From Ophiodon elongatus (Eukaryota; Chordata; Actinopteri; Perciformes; Hexagrammidae): DNA of 64,000 bases. Of this stretch, positions 49,412 through 63,870 are shown piece by piece. The notes under the pieces were generated by a model. It did no database searches and was not told the DNA's origin. It saw only the letters and a list, made by a program, of their open reading frames with translations. The stretch lies in the NCBI GenBank assembly GCA_016806645.1, contig JACSYO010002159.1, positions 3,166,501 through 3,230,500 on the forward strand. Reading direction: 5' to 3'. Positions within the stretch are counted from its first letter, which is position 1, and every line of letters begins with the position of its first letter. The position numbers and the translations under genes are program-made.

Positions 49412-51189
49412 TGCGCTTATCCTCCGACTCTTTGAGTGTTTCCCCCCTTTCGCTCTTCACACCACTTCCCCTCACTCTCTCCTCATCCTCCTCCTCCTCC
49501 TCATCACCATGTCCTCCTTTCCTCTTTCTTCTATTCTTTCTTCTTCTTCTTCTTCTTTTTCATCATCCTCTCTGGTGCCCCTCCACACATCTTAATCCAA
49601 AGGCTTTTCAAGGGGAGAACTAATCCATTGCACACATTCTTAAAATAAAAAGATGGAAGGACAAGTAAAGTGGAGATGAAAGCGCAGACTGCTCTCATCA
49701 GCAGAGGGGAGACATCTGAGGGAGCCGGGAGAATAAAACCCGAATGAAGAGAGAATCAGCTGGAGTACAGACTCTCTCACTGTCAAAAAGCCCGTCTCGG
49801 TGGGGCCATTTTTTATTTAGTTACAAACTACAAAACAAAAACACGGCACGTGAGAGGAGGAAGGCGAGTGAGAGGAGAAGATGTGACGATGGACCTGAGC
49901 GGTTGTGACGTGGAAAGATAATTATAGAACATCAGGAGTGCAAAGAGGGCTGTCAGTTAACAGTCAAGGTTCGGTCAGTAAACAGATCTTATCAAAACAA
50001 AAATAAGTCAGAGAGCATGTAATTCTACTTGCAGTTCATGTCCTGGGTTCTTGTAGCTCTGCTTTGATGTCTAGATCCCAATAGTTCAGACAACATAGTC
50101 ATCCCAGAAGAAAAATAAACAGACCTGATTCACATTTTTATAAGTCAAGTAAAGTTGGGCAGTGTTCTGATGACATTTTTATCAATGAGCTCATAAACAC
50201 ATAAAAAATACAATAGATTAAATAGAAGTCAAGCTTAGATGTCTATAAATGTCTCCTATTCACAGTGATGGATGAGCGGCTGAGCCAATTCTCCAAATCC
50301 CGCTATACTCTGAAACCAAAAGGCAACCAAGGTCAAATTCAGATATTCAAGAAAATAAACGGATATTCAAAGCTACTGCAGTCTGAAAGGTAGTGTGCAT
50401 GAGAATAAAACTGAGTGTTACATTATAGGATGATAAAGACAATCCTGTCTTCTGGCTGGCATTAAGTGAAGCATAGACTGGCTTTATGTTAAGCCACAAT
50501 TTGCCTCAGTCTGAAGTGTGGAGAAGTCGAGAAGACGAGGGATCAACCCGCCCACATTTATTTTAGAATTTTCATGAAAACATTTAAAACTAATCTTTAA
50601 GAAGTTAAAGAGCTGTAAATGTTTCAGTAAATATACTTTGGCACTTTGGCATTATCGCACTTAAAGCCATAATACTTTGATGGATTTTCATGAAATCAAA
50701 TCATGGTTTTGATACTATTCACGGGTGCCATTTTTTTCAGAAGTAGCCATTGAATGCATCTACAACCCTTATCTACATCCTGAAATTACTGTTTTACTGT
50801 ATATAGTAGATCTCATTGTTAGTGGTGGAGTCTGCCGTTCCCGTAAAATGTGTAAAATTAAAATAAACAGAGCAAATGAGGAAATCTGTCATCGTGCCGC
50901 TGAGCCCCTGATAGTGTGTGATACTTTAAATTAGGGCAAACATTTGATCTATTCTACTCTATTTCATCTATTATAACTACATATGCTGCAATTGGTTGCT
51001 TTTGACAGGTATTATGATTTTTGTTTTAAGTGGTAATTATAACAGAAAACCAGTACATGAAGTCAATAGGAACAAATTGGAAAGATAGAATAAAGCATCT
51101 GTGAGATATGACAAAACGTATACCCGCAGTATAGTCTGCAGGGACCTCAGTTGGTAGGATGAGAGTCAAAGCCGCTAGAGTTTATGCTT

Positions 51190-51540
51190 TATGTATCGAG
51201 TGACAATGTGATAACAACGGCTGCAGCAAGCAGCTGTTTTTACTGAAAACGCTCTAAAAACTCTCTCCCTGCTCAGCACCAAGGAGCAGACAGACACAGT
51301 AAGAGACCACCGGGTGAACACAGAGGAGCAGTAAGCAGCTAAAGAGCCAGACGTTTCCCTCTGGAGCTGGTGGAGACCAAATCAGAGCGAAAAGAAAGTG
51401 AATATTGGATTTATATTCATCAGGTAGAAACACAAACACGACTCCACATGAATGATAATGTTGTTCTAGAACTGCTGGATGTGTAAATAAGCAACTATTT
51501 CACGTCAATTATGTCAATTTTGTGTTTGGAACTTGTTTCT
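51190..51540 (-). repeat. Dispersed repeat, copy 3 of 3, reverse orientation
   Basis: Read on the minus strand it gives CATTCACTTTCTTTTCGCTC, CTCCACCAGCTCCAGAGGG and TCTTTAGCTGCTTACTGCTC, in the same order as in the copies at 31485 and 46055. It extends beyond them through ACACGACTCCACATGAATGA. Confidence 0.6.
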
Positions 51541-53079
51541 GCTGCCCAAAAGAGACCAAATATAGCAGCTATTGCAGGTTTATAGCTTGTTTAAAAGATC
51601 AATTTCCTCTCTGTGGTTTGAGCAGATGATTTTAGCACGGGGCTTTAGCCTGGATGTGATACGAAACTTCAAATAAGCTGCATTGCTTCTCAAAAATAAA
51701 CAAAACACACGCATAACGTACACGACAACGGGACAGTGCGAGGTAGCTGTGAACGGGAAATACAGTATTTGCTAGCTGCCAGTGAGTTCTTAGAAGCAAT
51801 TAGAAGTAATGGCCTTGTTAATTAATCAGCGTAATCAGAACCCCCGCTCACCTCAGTTATTACAGATTTATTTTGGTTTAACCTTTCCATCAATCTTCCT
51901 TTCCACATGTGCTCTCTTCATAATGGAAACCTATGATTACAGGACCTGATCATTATAGCCGCATGAAAAGGTTAATGATGGACAGAGTCATTGGTTTTGC
52001 CTCACAGTGACATCACTAGAACATTGGTTGTCGTTTCAATATAAACATAAAACAAAAACAAAGTAAAGAGCACCATAAATAACTTATTCAATATGTATGA
52101 TTTAATTCTGATCGAAAGCTTTTTATTTTTACCTTTGGTGCCTTACTCATCCAAACTACTATTACTGTCAGTTTCATAATTAGATGTTTATCATTTGCTG
52201 CATTTTTGGGATAAAACCCATGGCAGTTATAGAGACGTCTCCGAAAACCTGTGGTCTCTGCGCTGAGAGAAGAAACAACTTTTTCACAGACTCCATCAGC
52301 ATAATAAAATGTCTCCAGAGATATTTCTGCTGACTGTTTTGCTGTGTTTGTGTGTTTGTATATTAATACTGATCCAGCATTCAACGCTGTAGGATTTTTG
52401 AGTTGACTGAGTTTTTCTTTAGTTAATGTCTAGACTCAAACTGAAACCAGCTGATAGAAAGTCATCCCAACTGACGCCGTCATCTCGGAAGCGTAGTGTC
52501 CACCCTCTGGTTCCCCATCAGGTAAACACCCGTAGCTTTGTCAGCACTTTCACACAGGTTTGCGCTGCGCTTGCCGAGAGAAAAGCCATTGGGGCGCCAT
52601 TGGAAGTAATGGGTTTCATGGCACAGTGACCCCCGTTGCAGCATTCTGTGCGAAAGGACCAATAGCATTGTTAGCACACGAGTCGCCAGCTTAGCCGTTG
52701 CCATGTTGAGAGCCGTATAGAGGCAATGGACTTGTATAAAGCACCTTTGAATTACGTGTTTCACTCTTAAGTTTCTTGGCAAATGGAGGTTATTCAGTAT
52801 GAAAAAAGCATATGAAAATACATTTTCGGCTGATGAAATCTTAGTCGACTTGGACAAAAACAACCAACTAGAGAACCAACTAATTAAACGAAAAAGAGGG
52901 GGCAGCCCTAGTTCTCAGAACATTTCCAAGACCCGGTATCAAAAACAGATTGACCCGGTGACCCCATGTGGTCATTTGAGTGTGTCCACATTCAAATTTG
53001 TGTTTTTGACCAGTTGTAGGGTTAACTCTTGTTTGACATATCAATAAATACGGTTAAAATCATGATTATATTCGACACG

Positions 53080-53295
53080 ATGCAACTTGACCACAGACAG
53101 TTTGTTCTGAGATTTCAACCTGATTTCACGGGAAGGCATAAAATATTAAAACATGTTGAGGACATTCCATGTGTCATAATAACGCATTTCGGGATTTTCA
53201 CATGTTATTTTACGCCACGTTGTTACTGTGAAACGAACGCAGTTAGGTTTAAGCAACAAAACCACTGTTCTATTTGTAGCCTTCCGCCCCAACCA
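53080..53295 (+). repeat. Dispersed fish repeat with GCAACAAAACCACT
   Basis: Landmarks are TTTCACGGGAAGGCATAAAA, GCATTTCGGGATTTTC and GTTAGGTTTAAGCAACAAAA. I recognise this series from a common dispersed sequence in fish. It is diverged and non-coding. Confidence 0.5.
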
Positions 53296-55104
53296 ACATT
53301 GACTCAAGGACTCAAGGGATCACTTAATGCAACATATCAAACTTTGAACAGCGCCCTGGAGCCACAAAAGGCTATATAGAACTTTTTTCCACATACATGT
53401 ATGGATTAGTATTCCCCAAGACCGTAAACAGACTGACTTTATATGGATTGTGGTGCTTCCGCAATATCTGGTAGCCCCCAAACTCTCCAAAACCAATTAA
53501 AACCTGACATTTTGCCCATAAAATTGAATAGAGATAACTGGCATATTGTCACACACTCATGCTTGGTTTAATGTGTTATAAATGCCTTTCTAGATACAAT
53601 ATTATTTTCCATCTGCTTTGGCATGTCAATATTGTATTATGATGCAATAAAGCAGATCGGGTTGTAGACTGAAAACTCATCTTTTCAAATATGTCACAGT
53701 AACATATCTCCTTTGTTATCATCACATCTTCTCTCTAAAAAAATCTGTTTCTAACTTCACACTGCTGCTTTTAGCTACATTTTCTTAATTACGTAGGAAT
53801 TGTCACAATTCTAATGTAAATCTTAAGCACACTGATGAAAGGGTGGATGATAGATGAAGCAAGAGTGTAGTACAGTGCACAGTATGATGGAGATTGGATG
53901 ATCAGGATGGATGGAGGGTTTGAGGGCAGGGTGGTGGCGCTGGTGAAGGGAAGGTTGTAGGAAGGATTGATGAAGGCTAGTGGGAGATGGAGGAGGACAG
54001 GAGAGGTGACGAGCTGCATTGTACTACAGTAGGAGTTGGTGGCGGTGACAGATTGTGGTTCCGGTCTGCTGCTGGGAGGACGCCTGAAGGTTTGGACGAG
54101 ACGCAGCCAGTGGCCTTGTTTGAGCCAATTCAGTGACAAGCCTGCTGGGTAATAATGTAATAAGTTGTATTTAATGCTGATGACAATGTCAGTACACGCA
54201 TATTTATGTACATGGGAAAAGCTCCTTCAGGTAACGTTGACTTAGCCTTACACAATATCTGAACACAATGCAACGTACGGAAGCTGGAAAAGATGACACA
54301 ATGTCTCCTTGTGGTTTTATTTTGAGTATTTGACTGCAACATCGCTGTAGTTTTAAGACTTCACTGTCAGATAACTAAGCTGCAAAGCTCATTGAAAACC
54401 TGAGCAGCAGGTTAAATTGATTTCCTGAAGACTCGGTATAATCTCTTCCTCTCTATCTGGATAGCCGTCTCTCTTTCTCTTTGGCTGTTTTTGTCCCGGC
54501 CCCACGCTTACTCCTTTCTCCTACTCTGAATGTACTATGAAGCTCTCCTTCATTCTCTCTATCCATCCCTTTGCTCTCCCTTGGCAGTTGATTAGCGTCT
54601 GTCCACCCTAATCTTCCCCGCATGCTGGACAATTGGCCTACTGATTATTTTTTTAATCACTTTAATCTTGTGTGTAGAAAATCAGATGCATGCAAAGATG
54701 AGCACACACATACAATTATACACACTTGTGTTCGGCATATCAATTGGAGAACACATTGGCCAATGTGCCATTGGCCTTAAATATGGATGTTGATAAGACT
54801 GAGGTTTTTTTCTTGATCATAACTACCTAAACCTTGGAATCAAATATTCCTTCCACATGTTTTAAATTGTGAATTTATATGTGATAATAACATCCTGCTA
54901 TTCTACACTCTATTTGTTTAAAGGTGATACCTTCCAATTTAAGAACATATCTATGATTGAGGGATTGCCTCCACACTGCTCCCAACATGAGGATGGCTGA
55001 GCCGGCTGCAAGCCGCTACAGAAACGTTTCCAACAGCACAAACAGTCAGCGGTAACCACCGTATGAGTGCAGTGCAGAGCCGCGGCCGTAAGCCAGCCAG
55101 CGGG

Positions 55105-55243
<139 letters not shown>

Positions 55244-56339
55244 GTAAACAAAGCACAAAGCACAGAGAAGCTCAGATTAAAACGCACCCAGAAGGAGAGC
55301 GACTCAGCGTGTTCAGGTGTCAACCAGATATGACGTAAATAGTTTTGTTCGTTTTCTTTGCGAAAAGCTAAATTACACACAAATGAAATTTTGACATGAT
55401 TTTGATAGTGTGTGCTCTTGCAAATAGTAAATACACGTATGAAATATAATGACACACAATGCAAAAGTAATGCAATAAATAATGCTATCATAGACAAGTT
55501 GTTTGCTATTTGGTCCAACTATGTACCTCAAACTTTCTTATTCAAGACAATACAGCACCACATGGTACGGCCTTAAAAACCTGACCTGGAACTGAATCAA
55601 CACATCTCTGACTCAAAAACTGAAGAGTGAAAATTTGTAAAAGATGTCTGATTTCTTTGTTCATTTTTAATAAGTAATATTTGAGGTGGCCACTAAGGGT
55701 GCAAACCTCTTTGGTCATTATTGATCCCAGTACTCTGTAAGGCACTTTTAGTCAGCAACCATTGGCTGTATGGATACAAACAGAGGGGGAAACACTGTCA
55801 ATGTTAAGAAATAACCTAATTAACATTCACAATTAACATGAAGAACAAATGGACTACCAGGTGCTTTGACTCTACAATTCAATTATTGCTTCTTACGGAA
55901 AATTGACTCAGTGAAGGTCAAGGCCATGCCATAATTATGGCGCACTATGCACCTTACTAGCACTGAGGATTGTTGAGCAGATAACTATGACATATGTGGT
56001 AGTGTTTAATAAGCAGGGTGAAAGAAGGAAGTGTTTTACTAATTAAGGGACTGTAAAACGCCAGAAACTCATCAGGGAAATGTGGCACTACTGGAGATAA
56101 TTACTCTGGAGTACTGAATCTCTCTGAACTTACAGTACAGGTTATAACAGTATAACAAAAGTCCCAGTGATCCAATTATCATAATAATCTGTCTTACATA
56201 TGCTCTCAGATGTTTTAGAAATACCTTTAAAGATAAATAAAACATATATTGAGTGTTTTTCTGTACTGAATGTACACCGTGTAGTGCAAGTCTGCCCTGT
56301 TTGTGAGCCTTTTTATCATGTACATAAATGTACTAGTGC

Positions 56340-56470
56340 AACCGCACTGCCTGTACGGTCATATTCACACCCTTAACTATGACGATAACGTTAAACACAA
56401 AGCACTGCTGTGAACAAGTACAGCCTCACGAAGCTGCTAGTCTGTCTAATATGGAGATGATCACTGCTGA
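56340..56470 (+). repeat. Possible fragment of the 63 kb dispersed repeat
   Basis: CAAAGCACTGCTGTGAAC, then AAGTACAGCCTCACGAAGCT and GCTAGTCTG, recall the 3' part of the repeat at 63085-63870. The match is short and by eye. Confidence 0.35.
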
Positions 56471-58759
56471 TCAAATTCAAGGTGTTTTTATGGCTGGTAT
56501 ATATTTTTTCCCCATGTCTCTCCACACCTCTCACTGTGCCTCTGCGTAAAATCATACGAATACAAAACACAAAAATAAAATGTGCCTTTGATTGATGCCA
56601 ATGTCCTTGGCACTGATGTCAAATTGCAGTTCAATTTCTCTATACTGGAAGGCACTCAATAAAAACAGCACCAGAATGCTGTTAACCTGCCAAATTGGAA
56701 GTCCCAGATAACCTTAACATTTGAAAAAAAATGGCTGATGGCAAAAATCCAAGACCTGAATCACCTGTTACTCGGGAAAAAACGTCACCTTTAAGCCACA
56801 TAAATTTGTAACAGTTCCACGCTGCTGGGAATAAGACAAGTGACAACAAAATCTGTCAGATTTGTTGAAAGAAGCATGACGCATCACATGGCACAGGACA
56901 AAGGGTTGTGTGGGTGAAGTCGGGTCGTGGTAAAGGTCAAAAGCAAGAACTGGATCTGGAGTTACACGATAATTATCAGACTCAAGCTAATCCATTCATG
57001 TCAGAGGATTTCATGGTCCAGCCTCAAAGGACAATGACTTAAGATTAAACTGTGTTCACGCTGTCTTAATTTTCCACATGCACATAAACATAGGACGTAT
57101 ACATAGTGTAGGCGTGCACACTGAAATTTGATCAACCACTCTCAGGAAAGGAAATGACTTCCGGCAGATCAATATCATGGGCCTTATTTCTAAAACACGC
57201 TCAATTACCTGTCGAGAGTGGACTGAGAAAAAGGACACAGGATCCACCTTCAGACGTCTGTGGAAACCCTATTCATAATTCATTGCCACCACAGTGAATT
57301 ATGACTGGCCTGGAAGAGGTGTTAATGGTAAAGATTTCCAGAGTTCAACAAACCATGAAGAAATGGAAAACCTATGAATGGCACGGGGGGAAGGTAAACA
57401 ATGTGATCAATGCCCGCTCTCAGGTGGGCTAAATTTAGCCCCGCTTCATACTCCGTCCCACAAGCCTGGCTTATCAGTGTCATTTATCAAAATCTGCTGC
57501 AGTAAAAAGGGCCTTTCTGGCTGCTCAGGAGGCATGAAATCACCTGGTGAAGGTGGGGATAACGCACATGAATAAATCTGAGTGGGAATGTTCATATAAG
57601 GCAAACGTCTGTCCCTATAGCTGGAGAGAGCAAAAGCTACTGCTGCTGACTCATTCTACCTTTCTGTCCCCCTCCTCGCTGCTTCATCACACGTCCAACC
57701 TCTTTCCTCTGCTCCATTTGTTTTTGCCATTTTTTTTTTTAAATGTTCCTTTCTGAAACCGCCTGGTAATGTGGTTTCATGTTTCAGTAAACACTTACTG
57801 GGTATACAATATTCTTCATCCCTGCCACGGAAGTGGGATGAGGGTAAACTTTGGATACCCTTTGTTATTATTATCATAACATTCTTCCTGCTGTAGTTTG
57901 TACGGTCAGGAAAGGGGGAAGTCATCAAGCAAGATTCAAAACATAGTGAATATCAGCAACCAGCCGTTTTATGCTCCGACAAAAAGGTTACCCATGATGT
58001 GTCGAGTATTGTGTTTCTGAAAACGGCTACCTTGTGCGGAAAAGGAAGTAACAGGGATTAAATAGCTACATCAGACCTGGGATTATTTTTAATGTCATTA
58101 ATAAATTTGTCGTCCTTCATTTGCCTTTACCACAGATTCGTATCCTTAAAAACATAAATACCGTGGGAATATGACACACACAAAAACATTATTTTCTGAA
58201 AAAGTTTTGTCAATTTCCATTTGACTTTTTCACGAGGCACACAAAATTTCTGAAACTGAACACCTTGAATAAAAGAATAAAACATTTCATACAACATTTT
58301 GCTCATATTGACCTACACCTCTATGTTTTATGTGGGTCTTTGGTGGGCTAGCGAGCATTAATCATACAAGTTCTATAAATAAATAGATGCCAGATAGATT
58401 ATGCAAACAGAAGACCTCCTACGTTTAAAACATTGAATTATTCAGGTGGACATAAGCTTGACAGGCCACTAGAACACACTAGGGATTACGGATAATGTCA
58501 CGGTGCCAGTTTATAGCTGTGGCCCCAAATTATCATGTTTTCAGTGACTTTCATTGAGAGATGGGCTTGCCTTTTTTTTCTTGTTTCTTCTGAGTGCAAA
58601 AATGCACCACAAAAAGACCCCTTAACACACTTTTCATACAGCTTTACATATAGTATGTAAGCAAATATGTTGAGAACAAATTAAGTAACTCAACTAAATT
58701 ATTTTGGTGTTGTTCTAGCCACCGCCAGGCTTCTTCTTGTAATCGATTCTGTTTGTTAT

Positions 58760-59590
58760 TTTCATGCACAGGATCTCATGGTGCAGCCTGGGGCAAGAGA
58801 GTGTCCAGTTTGGGGACCTCAGAATTGCGTCTCTGCTCTTTGCAGATGATGTGGTTCTGTTGGCCCCATCAGACCGTGACCTTCAGCACGCACTCGGCCG
58901 GTTTGCAGAGTGTGAAGCAACCAGGATGAGAGTCAGTACTTCCCCCATGCTCCTCTGCTGGATTTGCACCCTCCCAAGCAGAGTTCAAGTATCTCAAGGA
59001 CTTGTTCACGAGTGAGGGTAAACTGGAGCATGAGATGGACGGGCAGCTTTCATCGGCTTGTACCATTGTGGTGAAGAGGGAGTTGAGCTGGAAGGCAAAG
59101 CTCTCGATTTACCAGTCCATCTGCGTTCCGACCCTCACCTATGATCATGAGCTTTGGCTGGTGATCGAAAGAATGAGATTGCGGATGTAAACGTCCAAAA
59201 TGAGCTTTCTATGTAGGGTAGCTGGGCTCAGCCTTAGAAATGGGATGAGCAGCTCCTTCACCCGGAGAAAGCTCTGATGTAGAGCCACTGCTCCTTCACG
59301 TCAAAAGGGGAAAGCTCAGGTGGTTCTGGCAACTGATCAAGAGGCCTCTTGAACACCTCGCTTTAAAAAGGTTTTCTTTGCACGTGCAACTGGTAAAGAG
59401 GCCCCGGGTTAGACCCAGAACGCGCTGGAGAGATACATCTTGTCTGGCCTGGGAGCGCCTCAGGAAGAGCTGGAAAATATTGCTGAGGAGAGGGATGTCT
59501 GGATTACCTGCTAAGCATGCTGCTCCATGACCCGGCCCCAGATAAGCAGAGGGAAAGCAGAGGAAAAACGGATGGAAGGATGAACTGATG
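58760..59590 (+). mobile_element. 5'-truncated RTE/Rex3-like non-LTR retrotransposon fragment
   Basis: Translation from about 58764 gives the C-terminal part of a reverse transcriptase: GDLRIASLLFADDVVLLAP with the catalytic FADD box, then RDLQHALGRFAECE. A shifted segment continues with FTSEGKLEHEMDGQL and VVKRELSWKAKLSIYQS. Stops and frameshifts from about 59190 onward show it is dead. The remnant can be followed by eye to about 59590, where a GGATGGAAGGATGA-type tail follows, as in RTE/Rex3 elements with GATG-like 3' repeats. The family call is from memory; the retrotransposon identity is firm. Confidence 0.8.
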
Positions 59591-60539
59591 ATGGGTCTAC
59601 TCTACATTTTCCCCAGATGAAATGCTTAGAAAACTAAATTTACACAAACCATACATCAAATGATCTATATCTGGAATTTTGACCGTGGCCATTTTGAAGA
59701 AAAGATCTTTTTTTTTAGGTGATCCTACAGAGACAGAATGACTTACTGATGTATTCGTATAAAGTTTATGCAAGTCATAACTTATCCCTGATCCGTTGGC
59801 CTCGACCTACAGCGATCTACTGAAACAATTTCAGATGCTCCTTTTTAGCATACAGCGGTGAGAAAACACCTGGCAGTGAAACAGTCCGTGTTTGCTGAAA
59901 AAACAACTTAACGGAATGCCTGGTGATTCTATCAGCAGAGTGTGTGTTCAGCCCAGTGGGCAGACTGCAAACACTGAATGAAAATACTCGCTGTACACAC
60001 ACTGGTGTTTAGATAGGATGGCCTCCTCCACCTCTCCTCTGCTCTCCCTGCTTCCCTTTTCTCCTCGCTGGAGGCGACTTAGTGCTCCTAATCAGCAATA
60101 ATTTGAAAGGTCATGAATGAGATGACTGTGGAAGAGGTTTGTCTCAGTCAATTGGGGCACTGAGCTGGCACTTTCTGAGCTCTGTGGTTTAACTAAATTG
60201 GCTTGAGACCTTCACTGCGCTGTACCCTTTTGTTCTTGTGACTTTGTTATGACCGTTTTTGAAGATTTCATTATAAAGACAAGTGGGAGGACCATAATAA
60301 TCAAACCAGGTCTTCATGTCTTAATTACTGTCAAAAGGTCTTTTTCTACACATGTTGATGAAAAACAGGTGGAGACGATTCAGTGAATGATGGCTGAATT
60401 ATATTTAGCTGCTTCAGTTTCAGAGCCCTGGTGTTATTATTTGTTAATATTTGTAAATATAATATATTAATATTTGGTGTTCAGGTTGTCAATCGAGGAG
60501 ACGCGTCCACATATTACAGCTCAAAAAGTCATATATCCT

Positions 60540-60670
60540 ATTAAAGGAATAGTTTGACATTTTGGGAAACAGACTTATTGGCTTTCTTGCCGAGAGTTAG
60601 ATGAACAGATTTGAAACCACTCTCATATGTCCTGAGAGTGGTATCAGCTGCAGTGAAGCTCCTTTGTTTG
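60540..60670 (+). repeat. Dispersed fish repeat, 5' part
   Basis: AAAGGAATAGTTTGACATTT, GGGAAACAGACTTATTGGCT and CTTGCCGAGAGTTAGATGAA match the start of the repeat at 19510-19790. The copy breaks off after ACCACTCTCATATGTCC. Confidence 0.65.
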
Positions 60671-63084
60671 TTTGATCAAACTAATTACTAAAACAATTCT
60701 CAAACTTTGTTGACACTGCATTTTTTAAGAGTGCTTTAAACTGATAAAAAAACAAAAATTGCCAATGTAGCCGGGTGCTGAATGGTCTCGGAGCCGGTCT
60801 GTGTGCTGAGAGATGCTGGGACAGATGGCTCAAGCAAGAATTAATCAGGCGTCCTACTGTCTACAACCACACCGTTGTCTCCTTGAGTACAGATACAACA
60901 GTGTCCATCTGATCCCTACAACCACACAGCATCTGCTGAGGCATTCTGCTCCTTGTGTTGTTATGTGTGGGGCTCTATATGCATGTTTATGTAGTGTGTC
61001 CTTATATTTGTTTTGTGTTGCTTATGCACGGGCGTACAGAGTATCTGCAGTATGGGCAGTATTTGTACAGTGCATATGTTCCTCCCTGCTCTCCTAGTTA
61101 AAAGCCTTATTATATCACCAGCAGGGACCTACATGCAGATTAAAATTATACATTCAAATCGCCAATCAATGACAGTGCAGACAGGTTTAGAAGCAGTCAA
61201 ACTTACAGAGAGAGAGAGACAGTGAAATGAAAGGTGAGTAAGAGGAAAGAATATGGAACGAGAGAAAGGGAGCTGAAAAAGGTGAGAAGAGCAGAGGATA
61301 TACGGAACTTCAGTATTTCATAAAAGCAGTTATTACTGTAAAAAAAAAGAAAAGAAAAACATACAAAAAAATAATGACTCCCCCGCTCATCCCCGAACAC
61401 AGCAGCCCATTCACCCAACACACATTTCTAAGCAAAATGTCCATTAGTGTGACACTGTGTCATTGAATGAGTGGCAAAGATAACTAATAATGTATACCTG
61501 TGCTAGTATTAATATAATAAGTATACGTTTAGACCTCTTTCCACAAGTATCTGTGCCAGTCAGTCAGTGAGACTGTTTGACAATCCTGGGTCTTCCTCCA
61601 TCGGATGAGTTCAGCCTCTTGCCTTCCCAATCTCCCCCTGGTAAGCATTGCTTCTGTCAAACAGGTGCCCAAACAGGCAGTCTGTCACAGATGAGTGAGG
61701 ATTACAAATGAGGGCACTTGAAAAAGTACTCCACTGGCCTGACAAGTACCCTGGTGATAGTAAATGTAATACAATGTCAACATTACTCCCCATCACCCTC
61801 CCCTTGTTGCCAAGTCTTGATTTTTGCCCTGCAAGACACTGTATCACAGCTTTTCTACGGACACACAGATCACACTCATCACAGTGCATCTGATCTGTGG
61901 CTCCAGTTTCAAAAACAGTAACAGGTTTCTTTGAACCTGGTGGCAAAAAGAGGTGTGACGTTGGCACAACACTCATAACAGCCTCTCACCTCCCACCATC
62001 GGCTTGAAAAGCCAAAGTCACTCTTTTTGTCCCTCTGCTGAAAATCAATGTTTTTTTTCTCCTTTACTGAAGAAAACATTTTTACAGTAGACGGTAAATC
62101 TGAGTGCAGAAATAATCTGTAAAATCAAGAGCTAAAAGAAAAGAGAAAAACAGCATCTCCAACCACCTGGCTCTGATCTTTTTGACACTCTAACCCAGCT
62201 ATACTGCTAAATATCTACGCACCCAAACTTTCATGCATCTATTAGAGCTTCATTAAGTCTGACAGGTGGATGATAGACATGAAAGAAAGGGAGACAGGAT
62301 CGGCGATGTAGAAAGGACCAGATAAAGCCAGAGCTCGGCGAGGGCAGCATGGGTGGAGAGCACAGGCCCATTTAGCATTGTTCTGCTTAATGGTGAGCTC
62401 ATTCATGCCAAGAGAGGAAAAGAGAGAAGCTGAGAAGGAGAGGGGAAAGAGACAGAGAGATAATCATTGCTGATTTACACCTGCTGTTAGAAGCCCAATC
62501 TTCCCCCTGATGAGTCTACTTCAGACGTAACCCCCTGAGCACTGATTGCATGCTTACAGCCCCAGACACCTGCACAACCAAGCAACACGCAACAACTGCA
62601 ACCCTGCTGAGCATACCTGCATGAAGATCTCCTGATTTGACGCGGTTTGTGGTTTCTGACAAGGCAAAGTTCTAACACTGCCCTCAACCCTGGTGGCTGA
62701 CTGCTCCGAGAACAAGCTGGAGCATCAATATGGGATCACTGCGGAGTACAACTCTCGGTCTGTTCAGCTTTGAGGCTGCACTGTGTGGATTGCTAAGAAT
62801 ATGCTCAAATGTTGTGTGCCAAATGCTTGACTCAGGATTCCAAGCAGCATGCACAAAAAGAGCGCTGACTCCAGCCTAGCTGGTGGTATTACATCAGACA
62901 CAGCTCATGTTTATGTTGTCTAATAGGCAGTCCCACAGGGAAGACTTTTACACACTACAAAATATGGGCTCATAGATGAGGGTGAGCAAATGCAACAAAG
63001 TGGTTTAAATGTTTTAGGACTGAGGCAGCGGAGGATGTGGGACGGGTACCCGAGTAGGTCAGATATTTATCAAAAGCTGTGAGA

Positions 63085-63870
63085 TTAAGTGCACTGGATG
63101 GTAATGTCAGTCAGTCAGTCAGTCTGTCCACCACTTTGGTCCAAACGTCTAAACATCTCGCCATGAAAACTTTGGTAAACATATTCATGTTCCCCTAAGG
63201 ATGAATTGTTAGAATGTCGGTATTCCCTTAGCTTCATCAGGACAAATGTTTAATTCATCCAATACTTTGGTTCATGACCAAATACCTGCAAAACCGACAT
63301 ACCCATCAACCTCGCGTTATTATGAATCCCACTGCTTTTCTTGGCAAGACCCGCATGTGCAGCATTCAAGCGCCAGGATTGGCGAGGCGTCCATGCTTGC
63401 CGAGGTATTGGTAACCTTATTTGTTCAGGTCCAATGACCCAAACTACTTGAGGTCTATGCCTAACCCAAACCAATCGTCTCCACCTAAACCAGCTAAGCA
63501 AGCAGGGCGGGTCTTTCCAAGAAGACGAGTCATTATTACACATCAATCTCAGCTGTGCTTTGCATTTAGTGCCAATTAGCAAATGTTAGCCCGCTAGCAC
63601 ACTAAACTAAGACCGTGAACATGGTTAACATTACGATGATACTCACTAACGTCAGTATATCTGCATCGACGGTGTGAGCATGTCAACGTTGCCATTTAGC
63701 CCAAAGCACCGCTGTGCGTACAACTTCCACTGCTGGCGTGGCTGTAGACCGCATAGTGTCGACACAGGAGGTGTAGCGTGAACAGCACCTTAGCGGAGCA
63801 GCAGCAGCTTCAGTCCTGTCAACACCAGATGCATTCTGGCACAGTACCGAGTGTAGGTCATCCACTTGTT
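63085..63870 (+). repeat. Dispersed fish repeat rich in GCTAGC/GTTAGC words
   Basis: Starts near GTCAGTCAGTCAGTCAGTCT and CCACTTTGGTCCAAACGTCT, runs through CCATGAAAACTTTGGTAAAC and CAATCTCAGCTGTGCTTTG, and continues with GCAAATGTTAGCCCGCTAGC, AAGACCGTGAACATGGTTAA and CAAAGCACCGCTGTGCGTA. I recognise this series as a familiar teleost dispersed sequence. The 110-codon minus-strand frame across it is incidental. Confidence 0.65.

Noticed and set aside
61611..61976. 121-codon minus-strand frame with several cysteines
   Set aside because: No family recognised, no splice context and no supporting neighbours; the length is within chance for this amount of sequence.
63250..63582. 110-codon minus-strand frame
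   Set aside because: It lies entirely within a dispersed repeat.
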